NCBI RefSeq assembly: GCF_049977365.1
Contig: NZ_JBNGEN010000001.1
Coordinates: 744,001 to 808,000 of the forward strand
Source of the DNA: Brachymonas sp049977365
GTDB taxonomy: Bacteria; Pseudomonadota; Gammaproteobacteria; Burkholderiales; Burkholderiaceae_C
Direction: 5' to 3'
Length of the DNA stretch: 64,000 nt
Below are positions 7,874-16,716 of the stretch, one piece after another. Every line of letters begins with the position of its first letter. Within the stretch, counting starts at the first letter, position 1. The notes below the pieces were generated by a model, which did no database searches, was not told the origin of the DNA, and saw only the letters and a program-made list of their open reading frames with translations. A program made the translations under genes and the position numbers.

Positions 7874-8932
7874 ATGGGTTTTCAGGTCAACGTACAGCCG
7901 AGTGGTCGTCAGTTCGAGGTGCTTGCGGACGAAACGGTGCTGGATGCCGGCATACGGCAGAACATCGGGCTGCCCTACGGCTGCAAGGATGGAGCCTGCG
8001 GGTCGTGCAAATGCCGCAAGCTCAGTGGCGAGGTGGAACACCGCCCCTATCAGAAGAATGCCCTGTCGGATGCGGAAGCCGCAGAAGGCTACATCCTCAC
8101 CTGCCGTGCGCTGCCCCGGAGCGATCTGGTGCTGGAATCGCGCCAGGTGACCTCGGAAGGAGCGTTCCCCGTGCGCAAGATGCCGGTACGGGTGATGCAC
8201 CTCGAACAGCTCTCGCCCGACGTGATGCGGGTCACACTGCAGCTGCCTGCCAATGTGCCCGTGCAATACCATGCGGGCCAATACATCGACTTCCTGCTCG
8301 CCGATGGGCAGCGGCGCAGCTACTCGATGGCCACGGCGCCCCATGAGGTCGATCCGGCCCTGCCGCGCATTGATCTGCACATCCGTCACATGCCGGGAGG
8401 CAAGTTCACCGACCATGTCTTCGGCAGCATGAAGGAAAAGGAAATCCTGCGCATCGAAGGCCCCTATGGCAGCTTCTTCCTGCGCGATGACAGTGCCGGT
8501 CCGTTGCTGTTTCTGGCGTCCGGGACCGGATTTGCTCCTGTCAAGGCGATTCTGGAACAGATGGCTCACCAGAACAGTCCGCGCGCCGCCGTGCTCTACT
8601 GGGGCGCCCGCCGTCCGGCTGACCTGTATATGCACCAGTGGATGCTCGACTATTGCAGCGCGCATCCGCATGTGCGCTATGTGCCCGTGATTTCCGAGGC
8701 CCAGCCCGAGGATGGATGGCAGGGACGTACCGGGCTGGCGCTCGATGCCATGCTGGCGGATGTGCCCGACATGCACGACCACGATGCCTATGTGTGCGGC
8801 TCGCCGGCCATGGTTCAGGCTGCCCACGCCCGCTGCGTGCAGGAAGCGGGACTGGCCGACGACCGCTTCCATGCAGATGCCTTCACGTCGCTGCGCGACA
8901 AGCAGACGGCCCCGGAAGCCACGGCAGAGTGA
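7874..8932 (+). CDS. 2Fe-2S ferredoxin/FAD/NAD reductase (CDP-6-deoxy-delta-3,4-glucoseen reductase-like)
   Basis: A 352-residue electron-transfer reductase. Residues 1-90 are a plant-type 2Fe-2S domain with Cys37, Cys42, Cys45 (GCKDGACGSCK) and Cys77. The FAD-binding barrel contains RRSYSMA at about 143, and the NAD domain contains LASGTGFAPVKAIL at about 217 and the C-terminal VCGSPAMV. This is the layout of the reductase partners of aromatic oxygenases, methane monooxygenase reductase and AscD/glucoseen reductase. In Burkholderiales such stand-alone copies are commonly named CDP-6-deoxy-delta-3,4-glucoseen reductase by similarity, but no sugar-dehydratase or oxygenase gene is adjacent, so its electron acceptor is unknown. 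AGGAG lies 11 bases before the ATG. Confidence 0.85.
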   Translation: MGFQVNVQPSGRQFEVLADETVLDAGIRQNIGLPYGCKDGACGSCKCRKLSGEVEHRPYQKNALSDAEAAEGYILTCRALPRSDLVLESRQVTSEGAFPVRKMPVRVMHLEQLSPDVMRVTLQLPANVPVQYHAGQYIDFLLADGQRRSYSMATAPHEVDPALPRIDLHIRHMPGGKFTDHVFGSMKEKEILRIEGPYGSFFLRDDSAGPLLFLASGTGFAPVKAILEQMAHQNSPRAAVLYWGARRPADLYMHQWMLDYCSAHPHVRYVPVISEAQPEDGWQGRTGLALDAMLADVPDMHDHDAYVCGSPAMVQAAHARCVQEAGLADDRFHADAFTSLRDKQTAPEATAE

Positions 8933-9114
8933 TCGAGAGGCGCAGGCGAATCGCATCGCAGGAGTGAGATGACCTGCGTCTTTCTCCTGCATCGCACATA
9001 TCCCACAGGGCAAGGCACGGCACTCCTCTGCAGAAATGCCGGGCCTTGCGTTGGGGACAGCGGGAAGCGCGCGTGCTGTTCACATGCAGGAACGGCGCGC
9101 CCTCCGCGAGGGTG

Positions 9115-9855
9115 TCATTCGCCGAGATAGGCGGCGCGCACCTTGGGATCGTCGAGCATGGTCCTGGCATCGCCCGTCATGGTGAGAACGCCCGAGTCCA
9201 TGACATAGCCGCGGTCGGCAATGCCCAGGGCTCGGCTGGCGTTCTGCTCCACGAGCACCATGGTCACGCCCTGTCGGTGCACGTCATCGACCACCTCGAA
9301 AATCTTGTCCACCATGATCGGGGACAGGCCCATGGAGGGTTCGTCGAGCAGCAGAAGCTTGGGCTGTGCCATGAGGCCGCGAGCCATGGCCAGCATCTGC
9401 TGCTCGCCACCGGACATGGTGCCTGCGAGCTGGTCCTTGCGCTCCTTGAGACGGGGAAAGAGCGCAAACATGCGCTCGATGTCCTCGGCAATCCCCGCCT
9501 TGTCGTGCCGGATGAAGGCGCCCATCTGCAGATTCTCGGTGATGGTCATGCGCGTGAAAATGCCACGCCCTTCGGGAATCATGACCAGGCCGTCCTTGAC
9601 CAGATCCCAGGCGCCACGCCCCCGGATGCTCTTGCCCAGGAACTCGATGTCTCCTGCGCGCATCGGCAGCAGGCCGGTGATCGCCTTCATGGTGGTGGTC
9701 TTGCCGGCTCCGTTCGAGCCGATGAGCGACACCAGTTCCTTGCCGTACACCTCGAAGCTGATGCCCTTGACGGCATTGATGCCGCCATAGGCCACTTCGA
9801 GCCCCTTCACCTTCAACAATACGTCGCTGTTCGTCGCTGTCGTCATTTGGGTCAT
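9115..9855 (-). CDS. livF: Branched-chain amino acid ABC transporter, ATP-binding protein LivF
   Basis: One of the two ATPases of a LIV-type importer (HAAT family) at the cytoplasmic side of the inner membrane. In 246 residues it has Walker A GSNGAGKTTT (about 36-45), the ABC signature MSGGEQQMLAMARG, Walker B LLLLDEPSMGLSP and the C-terminal LGE ending usual for LivF. It follows livG with a seven-base gap; ATG at 9855 and at 9846 are both possible. It is the last gene of livHMGF on the minus strand; I see no clear T-tailed terminator in the 180 bases after it. Confidence 0.95.
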   Translation of the reverse strand: MTQMTTATNSDVLLKVKGLEVAYGGINAVKGISFEVYGKELVSLIGSNGAGKTTTMKAITGLLPMRAGDIEFLGKSIRGRGAWDLVKDGLVMIPEGRGIFTRMTITENLQMGAFIRHDKAGIAEDIERMFALFPRLKERKDQLAGTMSGGEQQMLAMARGLMAQPKLLLLDEPSMGLSPIMVDKIFEVVDDVHRQGVTMVLVEQNASRALGIADRGYVMDSGVLTMTGDARTMLDDPKVRAAYLGE

Positions 9856-9862
9856 CCTGTGC

Positions 9863-10633
9863 TCAGTGGTTGTTGGGGCCGAGATAGGCTTCGATCACCT
9901 TCTCGTTCTTCTGCACTTCGGCAGGTGCACCCTCGGCAATGGGCTTGCCGTAATCGAGCACGGTGACCCGATCGCACAGCCCCATCACCAGCTTCACGTC
10001 ATGCTCGATGAGCAGGATGGTGCGGTTGTCCTTGCGGATGCGGTCGATGAGTTCGCGCAGCTGCACCTTCTCGGTGGCGTTCATGCCGGCAGCAGGCTCG
10101 TCGAGCGCGATGAGCTCGGGATCGGTGGCGAGCGCACGGGCAATTTCGAGCCGGCGCTGATCGCCGTAGCTCAGGGTGCGGGCCCGGAAGTCGGCATAGC
10201 GCCCGATGCCCACATAGTCGAGCAGTTCGCGGGCACGGTCGCGGGTGGCCTTTTCCTCGGCCTTGAAGGCAGGCGTGCGGAAGATGGCTCCGATTACCCC
10301 GGCACGGGTGCGGATGTGGCGGCCCACCATGACATTTTCCAGGGCCGTCATGTCGGAAAACAGACGGATGTTCTGGAAGGTGCGGGCAATGCCCGCCTTG
10401 GCCACCAGATGGACGGCGGTGGGCTCGTACGGCTTGCCGCCGAGCTCGAAGGTTCCGCTGTCCGGGGTGTACAGGCCAGTGATCACGTTGAAGAAGGTGG
10501 TCTTGCCGGCACCGTTCGGGCCGATGAGGCCATAGACCTGACCCTGCTCGATATGCAGGCGCACATCGCTCAATGCCTGAAGACCGCCAAACCGCTTGGA
10601 TACATTGCGTACGTCGAGAATCGTCTTGCTCAT
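9863..10633 (-). CDS. livG: Branched-chain amino acid ABC transporter, ATP-binding protein LivG
   Basis: Second ATPase of the LIV-type importer, 256 residues. Walker A GPNGAGKTTFFN lies at about 37-48, the signature LSYGDQRRLEIARA and Walker B LIALDEPAAGMN in the middle, and the LivG-typical ending IEAYLG at the C-terminus. It lies 15 bases after livM and 7 bases before livF on the same strand. The tight spacing supports one transcript starting at or upstream of livH. Confidence 0.96.
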   Translation of the reverse strand: MSKTILDVRNVSKRFGGLQALSDVRLHIEQGQVYGLIGPNGAGKTTFFNVITGLYTPDSGTFELGGKPYEPTAVHLVAKAGIARTFQNIRLFSDMTALENVMVGRHIRTRAGVIGAIFRTPAFKAEEKATRDRARELLDYVGIGRYADFRARTLSYGDQRRLEIARALATDPELIALDEPAAGMNATEKVQLRELIDRIRKDNRTILLIEHDVKLVMGLCDRVTVLDYGKPIAEGAPAEVQKNEKVIEAYLGPNNH

Positions 10634-10648
10634 GATGGTCTCTGCGCC

Positions 10649-11842
10649 TCAGGGATTGACGGAAAACTGGCGGACTTCGGTCGTCTCGGGCACTGCGTCG
10701 GACGGGAAGTCGATGCCCGGAGGATTCTGCTGTGCCGTCTCGGGCTGGATCTTGCCGACCGGCTCGGGGGCGGCAGCCTGTCCATGCTCGGGAGAGGGCC
10801 ACAGGCCACGCGGACGCACCAGCATCACGATGATCATGGCCAGCGCGATCAGCAGCTGACGCAGGATGGCCGGATCGAGACGCCCATCGGTCATGGCCTG
10901 CAGAGGATCGGCCACATAACGCAGCACCTCTGGCAGCGCAGACAGCAGCACGGCCCCCAGGATGACCCCCGGCAAGTGTCCCAGACCGCCCAGCACCACC
11001 ATGGCGATGATCATGATGGATTCCATCAGGCTGAATGACTCGGGCGAGACAAAGCCCTGGAAGGCTGCGAACATGGAGCCGGACACCCCGCCGAAGCTCG
11101 CGCCCATGCCGAAGGCAAGGAGCTTGAGGTTGCGGGTGTTGAGCCCCATGGCCTTGGCGGCCACTTCATCTTCGCGTATGGCCATCCAGGCGCGTCCGAT
11201 GCGGGAATCCTGCAGGCGATAGCAGATGGCCACGATGAACACCACCAGCACCAGAAAGAGGTAGTAGTACAGCGTCACCGACTGGATCGTGAAGCCCCCG
11301 AGCGTGAGGGACTGCGACAGCGGATAGCCGAACACGGTCACGGCGTCGATCTGCCCTATGCCCTTGGGACCGTTGGTGATGTTGACGGGCTGGTCGAGGT
11401 TGTTCATGAAGATCCGGATGATTTCACCGAATCCCAGGGTGACGATGGCCAGATAGTCTCCGCGCAGCTTGAGCGTAGGTGCCCCCAGGAGCACCCCGGC
11501 GAAGGCAGCCAGGGCGGCCGAGATCGGAATGACGCCCCAGAGCGGCAGGTGCAGCCCGTTCGGGAACATGGCCGCAATGGCCGGGAAGGTCTCGGTCAGG
11601 TGAGGCGAGGCCAGCAGGCCGAACAGATAGGCCCCCACGGCGAAGAAGGCCACATATCCCATGTCGAGCAGGCCTGCATAGCCCACGACGATGTTCAGGC
11701 CGACAGCCAGCATGATGTAGAGCAGCGAGACATCGGCGATGCGCACCCAGGCGTTGCCGAAGCCCTGCAGCACCAGCGGCAGCACGATGAGGCCGACTGC
11801 GGAGAGCAGGAATACCAGGAGTTTGTTTTTGGTGGTCTGCAT
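10649..11842 (-). CDS. livM: Branched-chain amino acid ABC transporter, permease LivM
   Basis: Inner-membrane permease subunit, 397 residues, with about nine to ten hydrophobic helices. The EAA-like cytoplasmic loop GRAWMAIREDEVAAKAMG, which contacts the ATPases, is at about 215-232, and GYAGLLDMGYVAFFAVGAY near residue 55 is the LivM signature. The C-terminal 65 residues after LWPSPEHG are a hydrophilic tail rich in Pro, Glu and Ala, longer than in E. coli-type LivM but common in betaproteobacteria. It is 19 bases downstream of livH. Confidence 0.95.
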   Translation of the reverse strand: MQTTKNKLLVFLLSAVGLIVLPLVLQGFGNAWVRIADVSLLYIMLAVGLNIVVGYAGLLDMGYVAFFAVGAYLFGLLASPHLTETFPAIAAMFPNGLHLPLWGVIPISAALAAFAGVLLGAPTLKLRGDYLAIVTLGFGEIIRIFMNNLDQPVNITNGPKGIGQIDAVTVFGYPLSQSLTLGGFTIQSVTLYYYLFLVLVVFIVAICYRLQDSRIGRAWMAIREDEVAAKAMGLNTRNLKLLAFGMGASFGGVSGSMFAAFQGFVSPESFSLMESIMIIAMVVLGGLGHLPGVILGAVLLSALPEVLRYVADPLQAMTDGRLDPAILRQLLIALAMIIVMLVRPRGLWPSPEHGQAAAPEPVGKIQPETAQQNPPGIDFPSDAVPETTEVRQFSVNP

Positions 11843-11861
11843 GGTGAGATTTCTCCGTGGC

Positions 11862-12791
11862 TCAGGCGCGATCGGCCACCCGCTCGCCCAGCAGACCGGA
11901 AGGACGCAGGGTCAGGGTCACGATCAGGACGATGAAGGCAAGAATGTCGGTGTAGTTGCTCCCCAGCACGCCCCCCGTCAGGGGGCCCAGGTAGCCGGAA
12001 CCGATGGATTCGATGAGGCCGAGCAGGAAACCGCCGACCACTGCCCCCGCCAGATTGCCGATGCCGCCGAACACGGCTGCCGTGAAGGCCTTGAGCCCGG
12101 GCAGGAAGCCCATGGTGTGCTGCACCGTGCCGTAGTTGGCCGCGAACATGACACCGGCAATGGCTGCGAGCACGGCGCCGATGATGAAGGTGGCAGAGAT
12201 GACCGTATCGGGCCGCACCCCCATGAGCGAAGCCACACGGGGGTTCTCGGCCGTGGCGCGCATGGCCCGTCCGAGCCGGGTCATGTTGACCAGGTACATG
12301 AGGATGGCCAGCGAGATCGCCGTCACCGCCAGCGCGGTGATCTGCGTCACCGTGATCACGGCCCCTCCGATGTGGTGCGGCGTCGTGGACAGCAGGGTCG
12401 GATAGGACTTGTAGTTGGGCTTCCAGATGATCATGGCCAGCGTCTGGAGCAGGATGCTCATGCCGATGGCGGTGATCAGCGGGGCCAGCTTGGGGCTGTT
12501 GCGCAGAGGACGATACGCGACCTTCTCGATCACGAAATTCAGCAGCCCGGCCACGACACAGGCAATCACCGTGGCGATCAGCAGGATGAGCCAGCCGGGA
12601 GAGTCCGGCATGCTCTTCTGCATCGTTCCGATCATTGACCAGCTCGTGAGAGCCCCCACCATGAGGACTTCACCATGGGCGAAGTTGATCAGGTTGATGA
12701 TGCCGTACACCATGGTGTAGCCCAAGGCCACCAAGGCGTACATGCTGCCAAGCACGAGGCCGTTGATGACCTGTTGCAGCAAGATATCCAT
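11862..12791 (-). CDS. livH: Branched-chain amino acid ABC transporter, permease LivH
   Basis: Permease partner of LivM, 309 residues, starting MDILLQQVINGLVLGSMYAL with the family blocks NLINFAHGEVLMVGAL and the coupling loop LGRAMRATAENPRVASLMG. The start at 12791 is supported by GGAG eight bases upstream; the frame is open 36 codons further up without similarity. It heads livHMGF. The periplasmic binding-protein gene usually next to these genes is absent: upstream is a 895-base non-coding stretch with a sigma-54 type promoter and an NtrC-like dyad, pointing to nitrogen control. Substrates are presumed to be leucine, isoleucine, valine or related amino acids. Confidence 0.95.
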   Translation of the reverse strand: MDILLQQVINGLVLGSMYALVALGYTMVYGIINLINFAHGEVLMVGALTSWSMIGTMQKSMPDSPGWLILLIATVIACVVAGLLNFVIEKVAYRPLRNSPKLAPLITAIGMSILLQTLAMIIWKPNYKSYPTLLSTTPHHIGGAVITVTQITALAVTAISLAILMYLVNMTRLGRAMRATAENPRVASLMGVRPDTVISATFIIGAVLAAIAGVMFAANYGTVQHTMGFLPGLKAFTAAVFGGIGNLAGAVVGGFLLGLIESIGSGYLGPLTGGVLGSNYTDILAFIVLIVTLTLRPSGLLGERVADRA

Positions 12792-13069
12792 GTAGATGCT
12801 CCATTTCCGGCCCATCGGGTGTGCGGGCCAGATCCAACACAGCAACCGCTCAACAGTTTTTTTGGAACCTGTTTTCACGATCAACGAAACAACTGGCATG
12901 TAATTGTTTCAAATACCTTACAACCAGCACTGGTGGGGCGCATTGTAGCGAACTTGCACTCCTTGCATGCACCACAAACATGCACAGCGCTTCGGGTTTT
13001 CCATAGAAACCGAACACACTGAGAGAATGGGTGCAAAAAAAGAACGCAACTCCCCGCGCCACTCACCAC

Positions 13070-13085
13070 AGCAGGAATCGTGCCA
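13070..13085 (-). promoter_or_regulatory. Sigma-54 (-24/-12) promoter, livHMGF
   Basis: Read on the minus strand the 16 bases are TGGCACGATTCCTGCT. Compared with the sigma-54 consensus TGGCACGNNNNTTGCW, only one position differs (C for T before TGC), and the GG to GC spacing is exact. The predicted start of transcription is near 13060, giving a leader of about 270 bases before livH. Its orientation toward livH and the NtrC-like dyad upstream fit nitrogen-regulated amino acid uptake. Confidence 0.6.
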
Positions 13086-13576
13086 ACCCTGCAATCTGGT
13101 TAACTTTGCGAGGATCTGGTTGCACCGGGGTTCACGGCAGCGGCAGCCACACGGTCACCACGTACCGAGGGGAGCAGCCTGCCACGGCCAGAAGGCGCTG
13201 TCGGGCGCAACTCCGCATGGGCCATGCACAGACGCGCAGCGCTCTGCAATTTGCCGCCGGGCCGCAAGGAATTCCGGTTAAGAAAAGCAGGTGCGTGCTG
13301 CTGATATTTTGAAACTGAACGCAATCTTACGTTTGCACTTGACTGCCTCCAGCGGCAGACCGCGTGCATGCACGGGTTGCACCATGCCTCTCCGGGGGGT
13401 ATCACCCGATGCCATAAAAGGCCGAGCCGAAGCTCCGATCAGGCCGAGGGAACAGAGAGGGCGATAGCCCAGCAATGGAGGCAGCGGATGTCGTGTCACC
13501 GCTTCTGGTGGCCGCGGCAGGCATGCACAGACGGGAGTCAGCCCGGAACGCGAGGGAATGGAACTCCATCAGTTCT

Positions 13577-13593
13577 GGCACCAGACAGGTGCA
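13577..13593. promoter_or_regulatory. Candidate NtrC-binding site upstream of livHMGF
   Basis: GGCACCAGACAGGTGCA matches the NtrC dyad TGCACCA-N3-TGGTGCA with one mismatch in each half and the correct 17-base length. It lies about 525 bases upstream of the predicted sigma-54 start site, far but possible for an enhancer. Two other near-consensus dyads occur in the window, in front of ntrC and glnA. Confidence 0.5.
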
Positions 13594-13686
13594 CACTGCA
13601 CCGCACTTCTGCACGGCAGTGCCGAGCCGCAGTTCAGCATGCAAGACGGAGCGACTCGGTGAAGGAAGAGTGAGGAAAGCGAAGAA

Positions 13687-14019
13687 TCAGGCCGATGCGC
13701 CCGGCTGATCCGGCAGCAGGCAGGCGTCGACGATCTGGAGGCGGTTGTCCCGTGCGAAATTCATGACGAAATCCCAGGCCATGGGTTCGTGCACCTGCAG
13801 CTCGCGCTGCACGATGATGCACTTGACGCCGTTCATGACATTGGGCGTGCACCAGGGCGAATAGACCAGATGGCCGCCTTGCCGCGGCAGACTGCCCTGG
13901 GGACGGAACTGGCTCATGACTCCCGCGAGACGCTCGGCCCAGTCGCTGGGGCGGAAGGTCCGCCCCTCCTGGGTGAGACCAAGAATGAAGACTTCTTCTG
14001 CGGTATGGGGGGAGTTCAT
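13687..14019 (-). CDS. DUF3579 family protein
   Basis: A 110-residue conserved betaproteobacterial protein of unknown function. The family core is plain: EEVFILGLTQEGRTFRPSDWAERLAGV at 8-34 (cited in part), YSPWCTPNVMNGVKCI in the middle and MAWDFVMNFARDN near the C-terminus. It is predicted cytoplasmic, with no signal or membrane helix. The start at 14019 lacks a strong ribosome site. It stands alone between the PhnCDE-like transporter and the livHMGF region; in relatives the gene is often near arginine-biosynthesis genes, which are not seen here. Confidence 0.88.
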   Translation of the reverse strand: MNSPHTAEEVFILGLTQEGRTFRPSDWAERLAGVMSQFRPQGSLPRQGGHLVYSPWCTPNVMNGVKCIIVQRELQVHEPMAWDFVMNFARDNRLQIVDACLLPDQPGASA

Positions 14020-14200
14020 GGGGCGGGCAATGAATGAAGGCTGACGCAGGCTCTGAAATGCCTTGAACCCGAAGCAGGCAGGGATCGACTGAAGCTGGCA
14101 ATTTTACTCAATCGCCCTTACCCAGGCTGACGGAAGGTGTCATAGCCCAAGTGCTGCAGTGGGGTGCTTGCATGCTGCGCGCCGAAGGGAGGCCTCGCCT

Positions 14201-15826
14201 TCAGACAAGGCGCCTGCGCAGCCAGGTGCTGAGTCCGTCGACCAGAATGGACAGCGCCAGCATGGCCATGATGACCGTGCAGGCCCGATCCTGGTGGAAC
14301 AGCGAGAGCTCGACATAGAGCTGCTGCCCCAGTCCCCCCGCCCCCACGAAGCCCAGCACTGCCGCCATGCGGATATTCATCTCCCAGCGGTAGAGGGTAT
14401 AGGACATGAGCTGCGCCGATACTCCCGGCCAGGTGCCATACAGAAAGGCCATGCCGCCGCCCGCACCGCTGTCCCGCAGGGCCTGCGCAGGCTGCGGGGT
14501 CGCGTTTTGCAGGGCTTCTCCATACAGGCGTCCGAGCACTCCAGCCGTGTGCAGCGCCAGGGCCAGGGTGCCGGCAAAGGCCCCCAGTCCTGCAGCCAGC
14601 ACGGTGAGCGTGGCCCAGACCACCTCGGGTACGGAACGCAGGATGTTGCACAGGGTCACGGCCAGCGGAGCTCCCATCCAGCCCCGCTGTCTGCGCAGCA
14701 AGGCCAGTCCGAACCCGATCACTGCGGCAATCAGTGTCCCCATGACGGACATGGCCAGCGTTTCCCACGTGGCCTTGACTATCTGCCGCATCCAGTCTGC
14801 CGAGAGATCGGGCGGAAAGAACCCGGTCAGGAATTCCTGCACCGACTGCGCGGCATCCGCACTCCACAGGGGAGCCGGATCGAGCTCCAGGAACCGATAG
14901 CTCGCCACCAGACCCCAGCCGATGACCCCCAGGGACACCAGGGTACGCCAGCCGATGGGCCAGGCACGCGGCTGCGCGGGGGCATCCATCCAGCGACGCA
15001 GGATCAGGGAGACCAGATCGGCCATCAGCACCAGAACCATGAAGGCCAGCAGGATGCTGGCGGCCTGTCCGCCGTCGAGCATCTTCATGGCCTGATCCAT
15101 GAGTTGCCCCAGACCGCCGGCGCCCACGAAGCCCATGACCACCGAGGCGCGAATGGCGCACTCCCAGCGATAGACGGTGTAGGAGACCAGCTCGCGCGAC
15201 GCCTGCGGAAGCAGACCGTACAGCAGCGCCATGCTGCGGGGCGCTCCTGCATGGCGCAGCACCAGCGCGCGCTGCGGCGGGATCGACTCCAGAATGTCGG
15301 CATACACCTTGGCCAGCATGCCGCCATAGGTGAGCGCCAGCGCCAGTACGCCGGCCGCCGGCCCCAGCCCGAAGATGCGCACGAACAGCAGCGCCCAGAC
15401 CAGTTCCGGCACGCCCCGCAAGATGGTGAGCAGGGCCCGGCTGAAAGGGTGGAGCGTGAAGCGCGTCCGGGCGGCTGCCGTCACGACATAGGCCAGGGGA
15501 ACCGCCAGCAGCCAGGCCCCCAGCATGCCGCAGCTGGCGATGGCCAATGTCTGCAGGGTGGACTGCCACAGCAGATCACGGAAGTCGGGGCTGACGTCGG
15601 GCGGAAGAAACCCGGACAGAAAATGCCCCATGGCCTGGACATTGGCGGGATCGAACAGGTCTGCAGGCCGGATATGCGCCCCTCGCCACAGCGGCCAGAG
15701 CACCATCGCCCCGATGACCAGCCCCAGCAGACGCCGCCAGGCATCGGGGTCGCGCTGCGCCGAAGAATGGGCAGGCGTCAGACTCGACCCAGCCGGCTGG
15801 GGGGAAGAAGGAGAATTCAACAGCAT
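14201..15826 (-). CDS. PhnE-family ABC transporter permease, double-length (two fused permease domains)
   Basis: A 541-residue inner-membrane permease made of two tandem PhnE-like domains. Each half carries the same order of elements: a leading FLSGFLPPDVSPDF or FLTGFFPPDLSADW block (about 68 and 336), helices, a RGVPELVWALLFV or RSVPEVVWATLTV block, and a C-terminal coupling region ending MGFVGAGGLGQLM or LGFVGAGGLGQQL. The protein is thus an internal duplication that can supply both permease positions of the transporter. It overlaps the ATPase gene by ten bases. Homologues import phosphonate, phosphite or related oxyanions; the substrate here is undetermined. No carbon-phosphorus lyase genes are adjacent. 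Confidence 0.88.
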   Translation of the reverse strand: MLLNSPSSPQPAGSSLTPAHSSAQRDPDAWRRLLGLVIGAMVLWPLWRGAHIRPADLFDPANVQAMGHFLSGFLPPDVSPDFRDLLWQSTLQTLAIASCGMLGAWLLAVPLAYVVTAAARTRFTLHPFSRALLTILRGVPELVWALLFVRIFGLGPAAGVLALALTYGGMLAKVYADILESIPPQRALVLRHAGAPRSMALLYGLLPQASRELVSYTVYRWECAIRASVVMGFVGAGGLGQLMDQAMKMLDGGQAASILLAFMVLVLMADLVSLILRRWMDAPAQPRAWPIGWRTLVSLGVIGWGLVASYRFLELDPAPLWSADAAQSVQEFLTGFFPPDLSADWMRQIVKATWETLAMSVMGTLIAAVIGFGLALLRRQRGWMGAPLAVTLCNILRSVPEVVWATLTVLAAGLGAFAGTLALALHTAGVLGRLYGEALQNATPQPAQALRDSGAGGGMAFLYGTWPGVSAQLMSYTLYRWEMNIRMAAVLGFVGAGGLGQQLYVELSLFHQDRACTVIMAMLALSILVDGLSTWLRRRLV

Positions 15827-16713
15827 GGCGGCAAAGCGGCGGCGGCACCGCCATCACACACGAAAGCATCGCTGCCATCGACAGCCCCCTCCGCCATCGG
15901 GGCAGGAAGCGTGGTGGTCGAAGCCTCGGTGGCATACAGCGCCTGCAGCCGTGCCGCATCGACGGCTGCAGCCGGCAGGTCGAACTGCACCCGACCGGCA
16001 CGCAGTCCGATCACCCGGTCGAATCGGTCCAGCGCCAGATCCACGGCATGCAGACTCGCTACCAGCGTCACGCCGCGCGCACGCGCTTCCTGCACCAGCA
16101 GGTCAACTGTGGCCCGCGCAAGCACGGGATCGAGTGCCGATACCGGCTCATCGGCCAGCAAAAGCGCAGGCTCCTGATAGAGAACGCGGGCAATGCCCAC
16201 ACGCTGCAGCTGCCCTCCCGAGAGCTGGGAGCAGCGCACGAAGAGCCGATCGGCCAGTCCCACACGGTCGAGCACGGCTCGCGCGCCGGCGATGTCGAGG
16301 GGATACAGCAGCGAAGCCAGTGACTTCCACCAGGGCCAGAGGCCCAGCCGGCCCGCCAGCACCGCCGTGACCACGCGCTGACGCGGCGGCAGCGGAGGCG
16401 CCTGGTGCACCATGCCGATCGCACTGCGCAGAGCGCGCAGGCGCCGGTCGGAAGCGCCTGCAGGCACAGCCTGCCCCAGCACCCTCACCGCTCCGTCGGT
16501 CGGCACCTGTGCCGTGCCGAGCACGGACAGGAGTGTGGTTTTGCCGGCTCCGGAGGGCCCGATGAGGGCGATGCATTCGCCGCGTCGCCCTGCCAGCGTG
16601 ATCCCGTCCAGGGCCCGATAGCCGTTGGCCCGCGTCAGCCCCACTCCTTCCAGCTGGAAGGCGGGAGTCTGAGAGGCCACAGGATCGGACGCCGGGGAGT
16701 GCCCCGTGCCCAT
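15817..16713 (-). CDS. PhnC-family ABC transporter ATP-binding protein
   Basis: ATPase of the PhnCDE-type importer, 298 residues. Walker A GPSGAGKTTLLSVLG is at about 52-66, the signature LSGGQLQRVGIARVL near 168 and Walker B ALLLADEPVSALDP near 188, followed by the switch His in VASLHAVDLAL. The last ~60 residues are a variable tail rich in Ala and Thr. The start at 16713 is four bases after the binding-protein stop codon, and the end overlaps the permease gene, so the three genes form one translational unit ordered binding protein, ATPase, permease. Confidence 0.9.
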   Translation of the reverse strand: MGTGHSPASDPVASQTPAFQLEGVGLTRANGYRALDGITLAGRRGECIALIGPSGAGKTTLLSVLGTAQVPTDGAVRVLGQAVPAGASDRRLRALRSAIGMVHQAPPLPPRQRVVTAVLAGRLGLWPWWKSLASLLYPLDIAGARAVLDRVGLADRLFVRCSQLSGGQLQRVGIARVLYQEPALLLADEPVSALDPVLARATVDLLVQEARARGVTLVASLHAVDLALDRFDRVIGLRAGRVQFDLPAAAVDAARLQALYATEASTTTLPAPMAEGAVDGSDAFVCDGGAAAALPPCC

Positions 16714-16716
16714 GGC

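Larger units (their letters stand above)
12792..13686. other. Long non-coding region upstream of livH
   Basis: 895 bases between livH and the DUF3579 gene, both on the minus strand. Short frames exist but none has a recognisable product, ribosome site or family motif. I see the sigma-54 promoter and NtrC dyad listed separately, extra TGCACC half-sites at 13121 and 13378, and an A/T-richer stretch around 12855-12960 close to livH. A small RNA or a short unrecognised protein cannot be excluded. The expected livJ/livK-type binding-protein gene is not here. Confidence 0.6.

Noticed and set aside
14118..15569. Open frame of 483 codons overlapping the permease gene on the same strand in another frame
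   Set aside because: Translation is His/Gly/Ala/Arg-rich low complexity; the permease frame has two well-formed membrane domains.
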